A stretch of DNA of 15,082 bases from an uncultured Bacilli bacterium (lineage in GTDB: Bacteria > Bacillota_I > Bacilli_A > RF39 > UBA660), in assembly GCA_934101225.1 (NCBI GenBank), contig CAKOQK010000028.1:1-15082 (forward strand). Reading direction: 5' to 3'. The notes beneath the pieces were generated by a model. That model searched no databases. It was not told where the DNA came from and worked only from the letters and a program-made list of their open reading frames with translations. The position numbers and the translations under genes were made by a program. This document shows positions 14,253-15,082 of this stretch, piece by piece (the first letter of the stretch is position 1; the number at the start of each line of letters is the position of its first letter).

Positions 14253-14948
14253 TTACAACTCTTTTTTATTTTTTATAAATTCTTTAAGTATCTTACTTAC
14301 TGCTCTTTTTTCTATTCTTGAAACATAACTTCTAGATATTTTCATTTCTTTAGCAATTTCTTTTTGAGTCATTTCCTTATTATTAAATAAACCATATCTT
14401 CTTATTATTATTTCTTTTTCTCTTTTAGTTAATTTATCAATAAATTTATATAATAATTCTAAATTATCTTTTGTATTTAGTTCTTCATTAATATCCTTAT
14501 TTTCTACTTTTATTACATCTATTAAATTTATCTGATTACCATCTTTATCAAACCCTATTGAATCATTTAACGAAACATTATTTAAATGTTTTTTATTACT
14601 TCTTAAATGCATTAGTATTTCATTTTCAATGCATCTTGCTGCATAAGTAGTTAGTTTTACTTTTTTATTCATTTTATAAGAATCAATAGCTTTAACTAGA
14701 CCAATAGTGCCAATTGAAATTAAATCATCTGAATCATAAGTCGAATTATCATACTTTTTAACAATATGAGCAACTAATCTTAGATTATGTTCAATTAATT
14801 TGCTTCTTGCATCTTTATCTCCCATTGCCATTTGATTTAAAAATTTTTCTTCATCATTTTTATTTAAAGTACTCGGAAATACATTAACAGAATATGAACC
14901 TGTAAAAAACATCAAACTTTTTAATATTAATAATAAATAGCTTAACAC
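14253..14948 (-). CDS. sigK: Sporulation sigma factor, pro-sigma-K
   Basis: The 231-aa protein follows Bacillus subtilis sigma-K closely as I recall it: EHNLRLVAHIVKK (53-65), DLISIGTIGLVKAI (75-88), TYAARCIENEILMHLR (101-116) in region 2, and a region 4 helix-turn-helix TQKEIAKEMKISRSYVSRIEKRA (194-216). The hydrophobic N-terminus (about 1-18) aligns with the membrane-bound pro-sequence, whose cleavage point would fall between Ser18 and Tyr19. The start is GTG at 14946-14948: a TAG stop lies directly before it and GGTGAT four bases upstream. Sigma-K is the late mother-cell factor in endospore formation, so the organism probably sporulates or descends from spore formers. The gene is not interrupted by a skin-like element. 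Sigma-E is the main alternative, but the pro-sequence and RSYVSRIEKRA favour K. Confidence 0.9.
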   Translation of the reverse strand: MLSYLLLILKSLMFFTGSYSVNVFPSTLNKNDEEKFLNQMAMGDKDARSKLIEHNLRLVAHIVKKYDNSTYDSDDLISIGTIGLVKAIDSYKMNKKVKLTTYAARCIENEILMHLRSNKKHLNNVSLNDSIGFDKDGNQINLIDVIKVENKDINEELNTKDNLELLYKFIDKLTKREKEIIIRRYGLFNNKEMTQKEIAKEMKISRSYVSRIEKRAVSKILKEFIKNKKEL

Positions 14949-14980
14949 CTAAATCACCAATAAATTATATGCTAAACAAA

Positions 14981-15004
14981 AAGAAAAAACCTCTATCAAG
15001 GTTT
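14981..15004 (-). terminator. Short intrinsic terminator of an off-window gene
   Basis: On the minus strand AAACCT (15004-14999) pairs with AGGTTT (14992-14987) around TGATAG, then TTTCTTTTT. It would end a minus-strand transcript from beyond the window before sigK. The 78 bases past it hold no readable gene. Confidence 0.55.
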
Positions 15005-15082
15005 ACAGGCTGTTGACAAAAGAAATTTTTGTTAATGGTCTTTTTATTTTAAAAAAAATATAGTAAAATTAAATTGCGAGAT

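Noticed and set aside
14964..14971. CATATAAT as a sigma-E-like or sigma-A -10 box for sigK
   Set aside because: No matching -35 at proper spacing, and the implied transcript would start inside the ribosome binding site.

Overview
The window looks like the chromosome of a very AT-rich, low-GC Gram-positive bacterium (Bacillota, probably within Bacilli, near Erysipelotrichia or RF39-like gut lineages). The signs are strong AGGAGG-type ribosome binding sites, FtsK/SpoIIIE, the Bacilli-type pair YqeG/YqeH, MutL with an endonuclease motif, and a sigma factor that matches sporulation sigma-K including its pro-sequence. TGA is used as a stop (end of the gene at 5444-6673) and Trp codons are TGG, so the standard bacterial code applies. 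The lineage is inferred from gene content and not proven.

Layout. Positions 2-1879 (minus) are a nearly full-length group IIC intron with an intact reverse transcriptase/maturase, inserted directly behind the Rho-independent terminator of ftsK (1975-4209, minus). Next comes a three-gene FtsX/MacB-type ABC transporter operon (4675-7328, minus). It is flanked by two direct copies of an approximately 350 bp cassette (about 4301-4668 and 7398-7772). After it lie an unrecognised membrane-anchored protein (7778-8797) and a tight minus-strand housekeeping operon yqeG-yqeH-mutL-miaA-metallophosphoesterase (13865 down to 8859). A 387-base spacer holding a terminator separates this from sigK (14253-14948, minus). 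A terminator for an off-window gene ends the window.

The most interesting element is the duplicated cassette, which has every hallmark of a type I toxin-antitoxin system with an unlisted toxin. Each copy encodes, on the plus strand, a 30-residue peptide with one hydrophobic helix between basic ends. Each has a consensus sigma-A promoter (TTGTTT-17-TATAAT), an exceptionally strong Shine-Dalgarno held in a 5' leader hairpin, and a 5' end complementary to the 3' terminator. A convergent antisense RNA has its own promoter (TTGAAG or TTGAAA-17-TATTAT) and ends at an intrinsic terminator whose U-tract is templated by the toxin's last Lys-Lys-stop codons. The copies differ in coding sequence by mostly synonymous or conservative changes, while promoters and pairing arms are kept. 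The antisense terminator loop and a linker have diverged, which could give each antitoxin its own specificity. The two direct repeats bracket the ABC operon, so recombination between them would delete it.

The rest is conserved machinery with a few oddities: Tyr in place of the P-loop Gly of MiaA, a 12-bp in-frame tandem repeat in the MutL linker, a shortened YqeH, and an intron whose 3' end coincides with the window start, which may reflect an assembly break at a multicopy element.
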